From NCBI GenBank assembly GCA_041645435.1, contig JBAZQB010000002.1:310001-374000 (forward strand): a stretch of 64,000 nucleotides of DNA, given 5' to 3'. Every line of letters begins with the position of its first letter. The first letter of the stretch is position 1. Positions 50,750 through 59,887 of this stretch are shown here, piece by piece. Made by a program: the position numbers and the translations under genes. This DNA is from Methanoregula sp. (GTDB taxonomy: Archaea; Halobacteriota; Methanomicrobia; Methanomicrobiales; Methanospirillaceae). The notes below the pieces were generated by a model. That model saw only the letters and a program-made list of their open reading frames with translations, was not told the origin of the DNA and ran no database searches.

Positions 50750-51637
50750 ATGGTATTGATCAAACCAGGGCCGGTGAATGTGGGAGGCGTAGCGCTCAAC
50801 AATCACCTCCTGCTCGCAGCCGGTGTGCTGGGAACGACCGGCACATCGCTTGCACGGATGCTCTCGCTTGGGGCAGGGGGTGTCGTGACCAAATCAATAG
50901 GTCCTGTACCTAAAGAAGGACATGCCGGCCCCTGTCTTGTAGTACTGGATGACGGGCTGATGAACGCCATGGGGCTGCCCAACCCCTCAAAGGATTTTGT
51001 TGAAGAACTCGGGCCCCTTGCAAAACAACCCGTTATTGTAAGCATTTTTGGGGGAAACCCCGAGGAATTTTCAACCGTTGCCGGCTGGTTCAAAGGAAAA
51101 GTTTCCGGGTTTGAGCTGAATCTTTCCTGCCCGCATGCCGAAGGATATGGTGCTGCGATTGGCAGCGACCCGGCGCTGGTGGAGGCCTGTACCCGTGCAG
51201 TAAGCCGGACAGGTGTCCCCACGTGGGTGAAACTTACGCCGAACGTGACCGATATCACGGCAATAGGGAAGGCTGCGGAGCGGGGCGGGGCGCACGCGAT
51301 CGTTGCGATCAATACGGTAAAGGCGATGCGCATCTCGACTGCAATCCGGCGCCCGGTGCTCGGCAACCGGTTCGGCGGGCTGTCCGGTGGTGCAATCTTT
51401 CCGGTTGCTGTCCGGTGCGTGTACGAACTCTATGCGTCGTGTAAAATCCCGATCATCGGGTGCGGGGGAATTTCCACCGCGGACAACGTGATCGAGATGA
51501 TGATGGCAGGAGCCCGTGCCGTGGAGATCGGCAGTGCGGTTCACGGCGATGTGCACGTCTTTGAGACGATTGCAAAGGAGCTGTATTCCAGGAACGGAAT
51601 TGATCTTGAAGAGATCGTGGGGTGTGCCCATGAGTGA
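50750..51637 (+). CDS. pyrD: Dihydroorotate dehydrogenase, catalytic subunit
   Basis: PyrD oxidises dihydroorotate to orotate in pyrimidine synthesis. The 295-residue FMN protein has NVGGVALNNHLLLAAGVLGT, GPVPKEGHAG, FELNLSCPHAEGYG, the FMN-binding VKLTPNVTDIT, the loop GNRFGGLSGGAIFPV and IGCGGISTADNVIEMMMAG. It is the type that works with PyrK, whose gene overlaps its end by eight bases. Confidence 0.94.
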   Translation: MVLIKPGPVNVGGVALNNHLLLAAGVLGTTGTSLARMLSLGAGGVVTKSIGPVPKEGHAGPCLVVLDDGLMNAMGLPNPSKDFVEELGPLAKQPVIVSIFGGNPEEFSTVAGWFKGKVSGFELNLSCPHAEGYGAAIGSDPALVEACTRAVSRTGVPTWVKLTPNVTDITAIGKAAERGGAHAIVAINTVKAMRISTAIRRPVLGNRFGGLSGGAIFPVAVRCVYELYASCKIPIIGCGGISTADNVIEMMMAGARAVEIGSAVHGDVHVFETIAKELYSRNGIDLEEIVGCAHE

Positions 51638-52403
51638 AAAAGATAAGATGGGACTTGTACCGGTCACGATAGCCCGGGTGAAATCAGAAACCCCTGCAAT
51701 CCGATCCTTTATCTTCGAGGAATATATTCCTCATGTCCCCGGACAGTTCGTGATGGTCTGGGTGCCGGGCGTGGATGAGATCCCGATGGCACTGTCATCA
51801 GAGAATAGTATAACGGTCCAGAAAGTCGGTGATGCAACGAGCGCGCTATTCAATCTCGCTCCAGGAGCAAAACTGGGGATACGCGGCCCGTACGGAAACG
51901 GGTTTACCAAGGGAGAGAAGATGCTGGCGATTGCCGGAGGAGTCGGCGCTGCCCCGCTCCTGCCCCTTGCACGGTCTGATTGTGTCATGACGATGCTTCT
52001 GGGTGCACGAAACGAATCCGAGCTGCTCTTTGTCGACCAGCTGGATGAATGCACGGATGTGCTGATCGCAACCGATGACGGATCGCTCGGGCAGAAAGGG
52101 TTTGTGACCACCCTCATGGACGATCTCAATCTGGGTGCATACGACCGGATTGCTGTCTGTGGACCGGAAGTGATGATGCGCTCGGTGCTCTCGAAAGTCG
52201 ATGAGAAGGGTATTGCCCACAAGACCGAGTTCTCCCTGCACAGGTACATGAAATGCGGCGTTGGTGTCTGCGGTTCGTGCTGTGTGGATCCCTCCGGGCT
52301 CAGGGTATGCCGGGACGGCCCGGTTTTTTCCGGGGACAAACTTTTAAAAAGCGAGTTTGGGAATTATATGCGGGATGCAAGCGGCAGGAAAAAGAAGATT
52401 TGA
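51630..52403 (+). CDS. pyrK: Dihydroorotate dehydrogenase electron transfer subunit
   Basis: PyrK carries electrons from PyrD to NAD through FAD and a [2Fe-2S] cluster. The 257-residue protein has an FAD domain (FIFEEYIPHVPGQFVMVWVP), a NAD domain (IAGGVGAAPLLPLA, AVCGPEVMMRSV) and cluster cysteines in CGVGVCGSCCVDPSGLRVC. ATG 51630 (MSEKDK) is used; the frame from 51516 would lie mostly inside pyrD. Confidence 0.93.
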   Translation: MSEKDKMGLVPVTIARVKSETPAIRSFIFEEYIPHVPGQFVMVWVPGVDEIPMALSSENSITVQKVGDATSALFNLAPGAKLGIRGPYGNGFTKGEKMLAIAGGVGAAPLLPLARSDCVMTMLLGARNESELLFVDQLDECTDVLIATDDGSLGQKGFVTTLMDDLNLGAYDRIAVCGPEVMMRSVLSKVDEKGIAHKTEFSLHRYMKCGVGVCGSCCVDPSGLRVCRDGPVFSGDKLLKSEFGNYMRDASGRKKKI

Positions 52404-52529
52404 GTACTGCCGTAGTTCATAATCCCGACATGCATATTCGTTTTTCAAATAAATTACACTGCCAACGGTGAAACCTTCCTCTTGTTCGATTGCCTGTGGG
52501 GATAGTCGGATAGGAGTTATTGCAATTTA

Positions 52530-52781
52530 GGCTCTCTGTTGAAATCCTTGTGGAGCACCAAAGAATCGCTCTTGGGGGCTACAGCACATCGTGCTTCCGC
52601 CACCGCCGCTTGGGCATCCCCCAATATTGCGATAGCCATCAGAAGGTTGATAAGGAAACTCGCAGGGGGTCAAGGGGATACTCCCCCTGGGCTGCCTCCC
52701 CCTTTGGGGGAGAGAGGGGGTCACCCTCCTGTCTTTCGTAGATGACAGACAAGCAACGGAAAATAGGATTTCAACAGAGCC
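52530..52781 (+). mobile_element. MITE, 252 bp, with terminal repeats and target duplication
   Basis: Terminal inverted repeats GGCTCTCTGTTGAAATCCT (left) and GGCTCTGTTGAAATCCT (right, minus strand) differ by two bases' insertion. Flanks GCAATTTA (52522-52529) and GCAATTGA (52782-52789) match at 7 of 8 positions, an 8-bp target duplication. The end sequence and duplication length recall the IS6 family (ends like GGYTCTGTTGCAAA). Inside are GC-rich stems (CCTCCCCCTTTGGGGGAG) but no gene. Flanking bases up to pyrK (52404-52521) and to 52892 hold nothing else I recognise. Confidence 0.8.
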
Positions 52782-52892
52782 GCAATTGAACAAAAGACTC
52801 AACTTTACCGGGGCTGATGCGATAAACCGTGAAGCAGGTAACCATATTTCAGGTATCCAACAAGTAAGAATGTTTCTGAAAACCTGACGGAG

Positions 52893-54356
52893 TTACATCG
52901 TATTATCGGGAGTTGCGAACCGGTATTCGTTCCTGGGTATGTAAATTTCAAACCGTGCCCCTTTCCCCGGCTCACCCGTTTCTTTGATGGTGAGCCCGGT
53001 GATACTCAATATCTCTCCGGCAAGGAACAGGCCATAGCCGGTATTACGGTAATACTCCCGTTTGAAGATCCGATCCTTTGCGTTTATGGGGATCCCGACG
53101 CCATCATCTTCACAATAGATGGTAATCCCTTCGGGTGTTTCTTTAAAGGAGAACCGGATCACGGTAACCTTCTCGCCGTGGCGCAACGAGTTTTCAATAA
53201 GATTGTAGAACACTTTTTCGAGCAGGAAATCTGTATAAATCTCAAGACCATTGAGGGCCGTCTCTATGGTGATACCGCCAAGATCGAGATCCGTGATTGC
53301 ATCTTTAACAGTTCCGGCAACGTTCTGCCATTGGGGGGAACTTGAACCGATATTCTGGTAATCGCGGGTGAACCGTATCTGTTTCTGGATCAACTGGGTA
53401 ACCTGGTCAATTTTCCGGAGATGCTCCAGCGTGATGGGATCAGTGACTTCTTCTTCAGCTAGCGAGAGGTACATGACAATTGCCGTGATCTGGTTGAGAA
53501 TATCGTGCCGGGTGATGGATGAAAGCGTATTGAGTTTCCGGTTTGCCAGCTGGATGGCAGATTCAAACTGCTTGCGTTCCTGGATCTCAGCTTTGAGCTC
53601 ATCGTTTGCCTGCAAAAGTTCGTCTGTCCGCTCCCGTACACGCTGATCCAGATCCTCCCGGGCTTTCTGGATCACCTGTTCTGCCAGTTTACGCTCGGTG
53701 ATATCGATTGCAGAACAGATCACGATATCATTCTGGCCTCGTGACGCAGAAACAAGGAACTGCCGTACTGCGCCGTCACGGGTGTGGAAGAATAGTTCAA
53801 TATCCCCGGTATTTGTATGGGTCCTGATCAGGTGAATGAACGAATCACGACTGGCCGAATCGACAAGAACTGTGGACAGATCCCTGTCGATGAGATCAGT
53901 CCGGTTGTATCTCAGCATCCGTTCGCATTTCCCATTCATCTCCCGGATGCGCAGTGATATAAGATCAAAGATGAATATCCCGGCTTGTGAATTTTCAAAA
54001 ATCCCGCGATATTTCTGTTCTTCTTCCCTGAGCCCCTCAGCAAAGGATGAGGTGACCACCCCTATTGTTACAAATATGACAAACCAGGCTGTTGATACAG
54101 CTACCAGATTCGGATTAAAATTGCCATAGTAATAGACCAGCAGCAGGTATACCGTACTGATGATCAGGGAAAAGATGATGCCCCGGTGCGGGTAGAAATA
54201 GACAAAGAGTATAATGGGCAGGAAGTAGAGGAAGGGGAATACGTCATGGATCCCATGGGTGAGCGAATAAACGGTAAAATAGACTGAAATGAGGATCGTA
54301 ATACCGATGGTAACCGCCCAGTAGATCTGGCTTTTTTTTTCAGCGGCAACGGTCAT
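52893..54356 (-). CDS. Membrane PAS histidine kinase
   Basis: The 487-residue protein has about four membrane helices in the first 100 residues (ITILISVYFTVYSLTHGIHD, FPFLYFLPIILFVYFYPHRG), a PAS domain (YRGIFENSQAGIFIFDLISL), a long coiled coil, H-box SSITRHDILNQITAIVMYLS, N-box VFYNLIENSLRHGEK, DDGVGIP and GYGLFLAGEIL. This is a full sensor kinase. Its start overlaps the stop of the truncated paralogue upstream by four bases. Confidence 0.92.
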   Translation of the reverse strand: MTVAAEKKSQIYWAVTIGITILISVYFTVYSLTHGIHDVFPFLYFLPIILFVYFYPHRGIIFSLIISTVYLLLVYYYGNFNPNLVAVSTAWFVIFVTIGVVTSSFAEGLREEEQKYRGIFENSQAGIFIFDLISLRIREMNGKCERMLRYNRTDLIDRDLSTVLVDSASRDSFIHLIRTHTNTGDIELFFHTRDGAVRQFLVSASRGQNDIVICSAIDITERKLAEQVIQKAREDLDQRVRERTDELLQANDELKAEIQERKQFESAIQLANRKLNTLSSITRHDILNQITAIVMYLSLAEEEVTDPITLEHLRKIDQVTQLIQKQIRFTRDYQNIGSSSPQWQNVAGTVKDAITDLDLGGITIETALNGLEIYTDFLLEKVFYNLIENSLRHGEKVTVIRFSFKETPEGITIYCEDDGVGIPINAKDRIFKREYYRNTGYGLFLAGEILSITGLTIKETGEPGKGARFEIYIPRNEYRFATPDNTM

Positions 54357-55210
54357 TTATCTTCCTCTTCGTCTTCACTACAATTCCCAGACAGGATCTT
54401 ACTCCCAAAGCGCCGGTGTTCAAGGATTTCAGCCCGTAACTCTTCATTCATCTGTTCGAGATGTGCGGTGCGATGCCGGACCTGATTTTCGAGATCCTCT
54501 AATGTTTTTCGTATCTCTTCATCGACAATTTTGTTGCCGGTGATATCAATCACCGAACAGAGCATCTGGTTATTTGTGGTAAGTATTGCAGACAGGACAA
54601 ATCGCAGAAGGGTTCCGTCCTGCGCAACAAAAACCGCTTCAGTCTCTGAGTTGCATAATCCCTTTTTTGCATGGGAAACGAACTGCTCCTGTTCATTTTC
54701 ATCAGTCCAGATCCGGGAGATCTCTTTTCCGATGAGATCCTTACGGTCATACCGGAGCCACCGGGCGCATTTTACATTAATTTCACGGATCCGTTTGGTA
54801 CGGAGATCGAGGCAGAAGATACCATCCTGTGAATTTTCGAGGATATTTTGTATCCTGCTGCGTTCTTCCTGTAATCTGTTGGCATATGACGATGCCACGA
54901 CAGCAATTGCAATAAAGATTGCAAACCATGCTGTAGATGTTGCCATCACCGTCGGATTAGAAAAGCCATAGATGTAAATGAGCGTGATATACAGGAGACT
55001 GATACCGAGAGTGATGAGAACAGACCGTTTGGGATAAAAGTACACTGCGAGGATGATCGGCAGAATATACAGGAAGGGATAGACTTCAAAAATACCATGG
55101 GTGAGGGAAAATATCGTGGTGAGTACTGCACTGATACATGCCGCAGCGATGATAAAAAAGTGCAGGACCTTTTCATTCTGGCTGGAAAGATGCTCCCTTT
55201 TGTAATCCAC
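54353..55210 (-). CDS. Truncated paralogue: membrane-PAS sensor without kinase
   Basis: The 285-residue protein matches the first part of the next kinase: SLTHGIFEVYPFLYILPIIL against SLTHGIHDVFPFLYFLPIIL, then a PAS domain (ILENSQDGIFCLDLRTKRIR) and the coiled coil QMNEELRAEILEHRRF. It stops where the kinase would go on to its H-box, then has an acidic tail. The ATGA overlap couples translation of the two. It could form mixed dimers with the full kinase. Confidence 0.87.
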   Translation of the reverse strand: MDYKREHLSSQNEKVLHFFIIAAACISAVLTTIFSLTHGIFEVYPFLYILPIILAVYFYPKRSVLITLGISLLYITLIYIYGFSNPTVMATSTAWFAIFIAIAVVASSYANRLQEERSRIQNILENSQDGIFCLDLRTKRIREINVKCARWLRYDRKDLIGKEISRIWTDENEQEQFVSHAKKGLCNSETEAVFVAQDGTLLRFVLSAILTTNNQMLCSVIDITGNKIVDEEIRKTLEDLENQVRHRTAHLEQMNEELRAEILEHRRFGSKILSGNCSEDEEEDK

Positions 55211-55342
55211 GGAAAAATCCCCGGTGCTCTGTCTGGAAATGCTCTAATAAAACGATGATCTCATTGCTTATATTCTTGCAGGACGAAAAGCGGGCTCTTT
55301 TGCTTTCCAAAGCAGGAGCTGGGTGCGGTAACTGCACCAATC

Positions 55343-55936
55343 TTATTTCCGGACGCTGTTAATCCGTTCCAGGTCTTCAATCTTGTTGATATTGGTAAAT
55401 GTGGTCAGTTCATGATCGATGGCCCGGATTTCATCGATTGGCACGTAATTGGAATTCAGTCCCTTCACCATAGTTCGCAGGGAGAATGATTCGTGATCTT
55501 CAAGATACGTTACCAGTGCGGATCTCCTGTAGACTGCATGCAATGGTTCGAGCATATCCGGGTTCCAGCAGGGAATTGCAGCATCAAAGCCGTCAATACG
55601 GTCGAATAAAAGAGTGACTATGCGGGGATCGACACACGGCATATCGCAGGCAGACACAAAAATTTTCTCGCCGCGCGCTGCGAGGGTTCCGGCATGGAGC
55701 CCGCCAATGGGCCCGGTACCGGTTCGGATATCGGTGATGCACCGTACCCCTTCAATCCCGTTGAATCGTTTGCATTGCTCGGGATCCCGTGCAACAAGGA
55801 TGATCTCGTCTACAACCTGCGAGAGAGTGTCGATCAGCCGTTCGATAAACGTCTTTCCCATGTACATGAAGAAATATTTCTCCTGGCCATTTGCACGTCG
55901 TGCTTCTCCTCCAACAAGAATCACTGCTGATCTCAA
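55343..55936 (-). CDS. MobA-like nucleotidyltransferase
   Basis: The 197-residue protein has the nucleotidyltransferase start AVILVGGEARRANGQEKYFF, GTGPIGGLHAGTLAARGEKI and the metal-binding FVSACDMPCVDP. This matches MobA, which adds GMP to molybdopterin; methanogens use such cofactors in formylmethanofuran and formate dehydrogenases. The first loop (GGEARRANGQEK) differs slightly from the usual GGxSxRMGxDK, so a related sugar-phosphate transferase is possible. Confidence 0.83.
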   Translation of the reverse strand: MRSAVILVGGEARRANGQEKYFFMYMGKTFIERLIDTLSQVVDEIILVARDPEQCKRFNGIEGVRCITDIRTGTGPIGGLHAGTLAARGEKIFVSACDMPCVDPRIVTLLFDRIDGFDAAIPCWNPDMLEPLHAVYRRSALVTYLEDHESFSLRTMVKGLNSNYVPIDEIRAIDHELTTFTNINKIEDLERINSVRK

Positions 55937-55974
55937 ATCCGGCTCTCCATTGTAAGGTAATTGCCTCTCCTTAA

Positions 55975-56439
55975 TTATCTTGGCTTTTTACCCAGTAGTA
56001 TTTTACGCTGAGTTTTTGTTTCCATTGCAAGCAACGCTTCCTTGATCTCTACTGACGGGGAAAATCCTCCGATGCCATGTACTGCAACAATGCGGTGGCA
56101 GGGGATGATCAACGGTGTGGGATTACGGGCCATAGCCTGCCCGACCACTCTCGGCGCTGTGCCTACGTTTTCTGCTATTTCCCCGTACGTTTTAGTCTTT
56201 CCATAGGGAACCTCCCGCACTTCCTTGTATATCCGGCTGTATACGGTATCATTGTGGAGAGCAACGCTGTCAAGGACCGAACAATCAACTCTTTGTCCCC
56301 CGCAGTATTTCCTGATAAGTGGAGGGACATCCCCTTCAAGTGCGGTTGTGGAAAAACGTACGCGGTGCACCGCAGTATCGTTCCACCAGACCTGGACATA
56401 CCACAACCCGAAACGGCACGAACCGCTTACGACTTCCAT
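55975..56439 (-). CDS. ogt: Methylated-DNA-protein cysteine methyltransferase
   Basis: The 154-residue suicide enzyme removes alkyl groups from O6-guanine. The acceptor motif is IIPCHRIV (Cys 114), preceded by the wing VYSRIYKEVREVPYGKTKTY and the Asn-hinge ARNPTPL, and followed by GIGGFSPSVEIKEALLAMET. The N-terminal domain is short. It overlaps the end of the helicase gene by 13 bases, forming a repair pair. Confidence 0.93.
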   Translation of the reverse strand: MEVVSGSCRFGLWYVQVWWNDTAVHRVRFSTTALEGDVPPLIRKYCGGQRVDCSVLDSVALHNDTVYSRIYKEVREVPYGKTKTYGEIAENVGTAPRVVGQAMARNPTPLIIPCHRIVAVHGIGGFSPSVEIKEALLAMETKTQRKILLGKKPR

Positions 56440-58436
56440 GTTCCCATCAACTCACGGAACCGCACAACATCGCATTCGATCATCTCTTCCTGTAACCAGC
56501 CGGGAAGTGCGTGGCGCACCCGTCGTTCAAGGAAACGTTTCTCCCCCAGCACCAGCACACCGCGATCTTCCGGCGTGCGTAACACCCGGCCAAGTGCCTG
56601 CAGGGAGCGGTTGACTGCCGGCAGGGTGTAGCAGAGGAACTCTCCTTCATCGCCAAATTTGTGCCGGAAGTATTCTATGGTCATCTTCCTGACCCGGTTG
56701 AACGGGGCAAGGGGGAGGCCGATCACCATCGCACCGTTCAGCATCTCGCCCCGGTAATCAAGTCCCTCGCTCCATTTTCCACCGCAGACGGCAAACATGA
56801 TACCGGATTGTCCCCGTGCAGGCAGCGAGAGGAATTCTGTGAGGGCAGCGGCCGCGTTGGCTGCATCGCGGGGTTCGATATAGATCTTTTTTCCCCGGAG
56901 GTGCGGGACAGCGAGGCTTGCAAATGATTCGAGGATCTGGTAACTGGGAAAATAACAGGCCCGGTTTCCTTTGAGTGCACTGAATGCTTTGATATAGTCA
57001 CTTACGCGGGAGGTATTGTCCTTGTTCTGCCGCATGGAGAACGCCGTTGTGATGTCGCTGGCACAGGCAATCAGCCGGTTCTCTTTGGGGAACGCATTGG
57101 GCAGCGAGAGCGTGGTCACCTTTGCATCGCCGAAATAGTAACGGCGGAAACTGTTGACAGGGGAGAGAGTGCCGGAGATCAGGATACAGCAGGAGTGGGA
57201 ACCGCAGACTTCAGAGAGCGAGGCGGCCGGATCGATGTTGCGCACTTCGAGAGTGATTCCCACTTCCGTTTTCCGGTATACCGTGAGGTAGGCCGGGTCT
57301 GTTGAGGAATGGGAGAGCCGGACCATAAATTCAGTCAGCCGTTCGATAGCGGTTTCCCTGAATTCCCCGGCCTGCTGGTTCTTCTCCCGCATGGTTTCGG
57401 ATAAACCCATCAGGTCATCGACGATCTCATCCATCTCTTTATAGAGGGATTCCCGGACAATCATCCGGTCGAAGATCGATGGATCAAACCAGTCTTCGGC
57501 TTCCACAGAATTGGCAAGACCCCGTATGAATTCGGTAAGCCGGGGCAGTACATGCTGAACCGCCTCAGCTCCCTTGTGTCGCTTGCGCATACCGGAGAGT
57601 TCGCGGGACGCCTGTTCGAGATCGTGCTCCTCTAAGGTCACGCTCTCGATACCGGTGATCACATCCCCGCAGTTGTGCGCCTCATCGATGAGGAGCAGGA
57701 CATCCTGCGGTTCCACCCCGAGGTTCGCGTAGAGCTGCTCGCGGATGTCCCGGTCAAAGAGGTGGTGATAGTTGAGGATGACCACATCGGTGTTACGGGC
57801 TGCCTGCATCATCAGCTCGTACGGGCAGCAGGCTCCGGAAAATTCACCAAGTTCCCGCGGGGGCACCGGGTGCGAGATAACCCGGTCGGCCTTGGCCCGG
57901 AGTTCGGTTGAGGCCACCATCTTGACCCCCATGGTCTCTGCTGGTACAAACTGCTTGCTCGCGATATAATACGGGCAGAGGAGCGGGTGCTCTTTGTCCA
58001 TTTTGCGGATCTGCTGGATGATGAACGGGTCTTTGGCGGGGACAAGCGCCCCCTTGTCTGCACGGTCCCGCATGAGCGAGGAGGAGAAGGCCTTGACTCC
58101 TTCGCATTTGCGATAGATGTCCCCCTCGCCTCCGAGCGGGCACATGCTCTTCTTGCCGACAAGGTACACTGTTTTTAAGTGTGGCGCTTTTTTTCGCACC
58201 AGTTCGAGTTCGCGGATGAACGTGGTGAGCTGGCTGACGGTCCGCACCGCGATCACGATCTTCTTCTTGTTCCGCTCGGCAAGGAGAGAAGCAACGACAC
58301 TCGATTTCCCGCTGCCGGTGGGGGCATCGATCATGGCGATCCCGCCCTCCCGGGCAACCTGCGCTGCGATTTCGAGCATGTGGCGCTGGCCCGGGCGGTA
58401 TTCGCTGTACGGGAAGTAGGTGTCGATGCTGTCCAT
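56427..58436 (-). CDS. XPD/DinG-type DNA helicase
   Basis: A superfamily 2 helicase of 669 residues: Walker A DAPTGSGKSSVV, DEAH box LLIDEAHN, motif III-like SGTLSPVNSF, and motif VI QALGRVLRTPEDRG. Four cysteines between motifs I and II (MCPLGGEGDIYRKCEG, LLCPYYIA, ACCPYELM) fit the [4Fe-4S] cluster of XPD-family helicases. It may unwind DNA in repair. Start is ATG 58436. Confidence 0.92.
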   Translation of the reverse strand: MDSIDTYFPYSEYRPGQRHMLEIAAQVAREGGIAMIDAPTGSGKSSVVASLLAERNKKKIVIAVRTVSQLTTFIRELELVRKKAPHLKTVYLVGKKSMCPLGGEGDIYRKCEGVKAFSSSLMRDRADKGALVPAKDPFIIQQIRKMDKEHPLLCPYYIASKQFVPAETMGVKMVASTELRAKADRVISHPVPPRELGEFSGACCPYELMMQAARNTDVVILNYHHLFDRDIREQLYANLGVEPQDVLLLIDEAHNCGDVITGIESVTLEEHDLEQASRELSGMRKRHKGAEAVQHVLPRLTEFIRGLANSVEAEDWFDPSIFDRMIVRESLYKEMDEIVDDLMGLSETMREKNQQAGEFRETAIERLTEFMVRLSHSSTDPAYLTVYRKTEVGITLEVRNIDPAASLSEVCGSHSCCILISGTLSPVNSFRRYYFGDAKVTTLSLPNAFPKENRLIACASDITTAFSMRQNKDNTSRVSDYIKAFSALKGNRACYFPSYQILESFASLAVPHLRGKKIYIEPRDAANAAAALTEFLSLPARGQSGIMFAVCGGKWSEGLDYRGEMLNGAMVIGLPLAPFNRVRKMTIEYFRHKFGDEGEFLCYTLPAVNRSLQALGRVLRTPEDRGVLVLGEKRFLERRVRHALPGWLQEEMIECDVVRFRELMGTWKS

Positions 58437-58515
58437 TGGGATCAGTGTTGGCGCTGAAGGGTTTTATGGGTGTGGGGATGCGGGGCGAAGGTGAAGAAAT
58501 GAGGATGCTGTCGAT

Positions 58516-59166
58516 TCAGATCCCAAAGATGACCATCCAGATCGTATCGAGCCATGCCTGAACCGGGATGGTCAGCCAAATTCCCATCGCAACCGGTACA
58601 ATTGTTACCGCCGCTGCTTTCCGGATCGTGAATGCGTGTGTGTGCCTGACTGCAAGAATCCAGAGATACCATTCCCAGAAAAAAACAACAAGACCAATGA
58701 GAGCGGCTATCCAGAATAATACCATCGCCGCTTCCGGTGAATTGGGGGGGCCAGGCCATGCGTGAAAGACAAGAAAAATAATACTACTGAAAACCAGCGA
58801 ACCGAGAATGTAAAATGTCCATGGTATCATGCCGTACCCAATATTCTGGATGTTTGCGGTCAGCGATCCTTTTCCGTTAAGTCCGCGGGATATGACAAAT
58901 GTGCCCAGAGAAATGATACCTAATACGACAATGGGAGAGAGAGCGTGGCATAATATCAAACTCCCAAATATCTCAGCAAAGCTGTGATTTTGCAGAAATG
59001 ATGAATTGAGCGAGATCCAGACAACCGGGATTGTCTTTCCAATTATTAATAATAAAATCCCCGTCCCAACTATTAGGAGGGGTGGGATCAGGTTGATTTC
59101 CTCCTTTGAAATTCGCTCGAAAAATGCATCCGGGTGAACTACCAGTTCGATGAGATTTGCAAGCAT
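58516..59166 (-). CDS. Yip1-like membrane protein
   Basis: The 216-residue protein resembles archaeal Yip1-domain proteins: the start LIELVVHPDAFFERISKEE, then about five membrane helices (PPLLIVGTGILLLIIG, IPWTFYILGSLVFSSIIFLV, IAALIGLVVFFWEWYLWILA). Function is unknown. ATG 59166 is chosen because a TATA-like TTATATAAT sits at about 59194-59202, leaving little or no leader; the frame to 59292 would begin upstream of that promoter. Confidence 0.82.
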   Translation of the reverse strand: MLANLIELVVHPDAFFERISKEEINLIPPLLIVGTGILLLIIGKTIPVVWISLNSSFLQNHSFAEIFGSLILCHALSPIVVLGIISLGTFVISRGLNGKGSLTANIQNIGYGMIPWTFYILGSLVFSSIIFLVFHAWPGPPNSPEAAMVLFWIAALIGLVVFFWEWYLWILAVRHTHAFTIRKAAAVTIVPVAMGIWLTIPVQAWLDTIWMVIFGI

Positions 59167-59352
59167 CCTTCTGTAACTATTGTCCGTGTAAATTATATAA
59201 TGCAATTTTTTTTGATATCGTGGTTTTAATTTTGATAACGAAAGAGATACGCTCACTTCACCACCCACCCCCTCTCCGTCGGCACCTGACAAGGCCTCAC
59301 GGGCCCTGAGCTGAGCGATGTCACATCATTACTGTTTCCGCTCGTGTGAGGC

Positions 59353-59466
59353 AGCCCTGATCCGCCGCGGGGGCGCCCCATCGGGGGCGGCGGCATTCAT
59401 CCTTAATGGGGTATGGGGGTCTCAACCCCCATCATTGTGTTTGAAGAGCACGATTTTTAGGCTCAT
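59353..59466 (+). repeat. Structured non-coding repeat, copy C
   Basis: CCGCCGCGGGGGCGCCCCAT with CGGGGGCGGCGG forms a strong stem, and GGGTATGGGGGTCTCAACCC with CCAT a second. The whole block to GATTTTTAGGCTCAT matches 19978-20080 of copy A. About 80 bases before it (59290-59360) share only weak likeness. It lies between the Yip1-like gene and purB. Confidence 0.75.
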
Positions 59467-59887
59467 GCAGTGTCTGTCAAGCGACACTTGGAATAAGGAG
59501 GTCAGAACCCTGAGCGCAAATAAGTCCGTTTCAGGCTCCGTTTATACATTACTGCACGTTAATCAATCCCGGAAAACTCCGATAATCCCGCCGTTTCGGT
59601 TCCTGTGGAAAATACGTCTGTTTCACGCCATGTTTGCCAAACTAACGGCGGAAACGCCCTCTTCCAACGCCCGCCAGGTGCCCTGAAATCGAGGCCTTTT
59701 TCGCCACGTGGTTTCCCCCATCCGACCCTCCGAAACCCTGCCGGAATGCGAATATGCGGGTCTTTTTTTCCGGGGGAAGATCTTGGGTTTTGGATAAGAC
59801 GAGGGTTGTGCTGGAAGGATGGGAAGGGTGAGTCATGTATCTTCTCTCCCCCCAACCACTATATCCCAAAACATCCCATTTCTACCC
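59467..59887. other. Intergenic region upstream of purB
   Basis: Open frames here overlap on both strands and lack ribosome sites, and I recognise no protein. A small inverted repeat GTGTC-TGTCAAGC-GACAC begins near 59470. A TATA-like CACTATATCCC (59860-59870) precedes the purB ATG by about 20 bases and is the likely purB promoter, giving a leaderless transcript. Confidence 0.45.

Noticed and set aside
59559..59887. Overlapping frames upstream of purB as genes
   Set aside because: They overlap on both strands, lack ribosome sites, and the purB TATA box lies within them.
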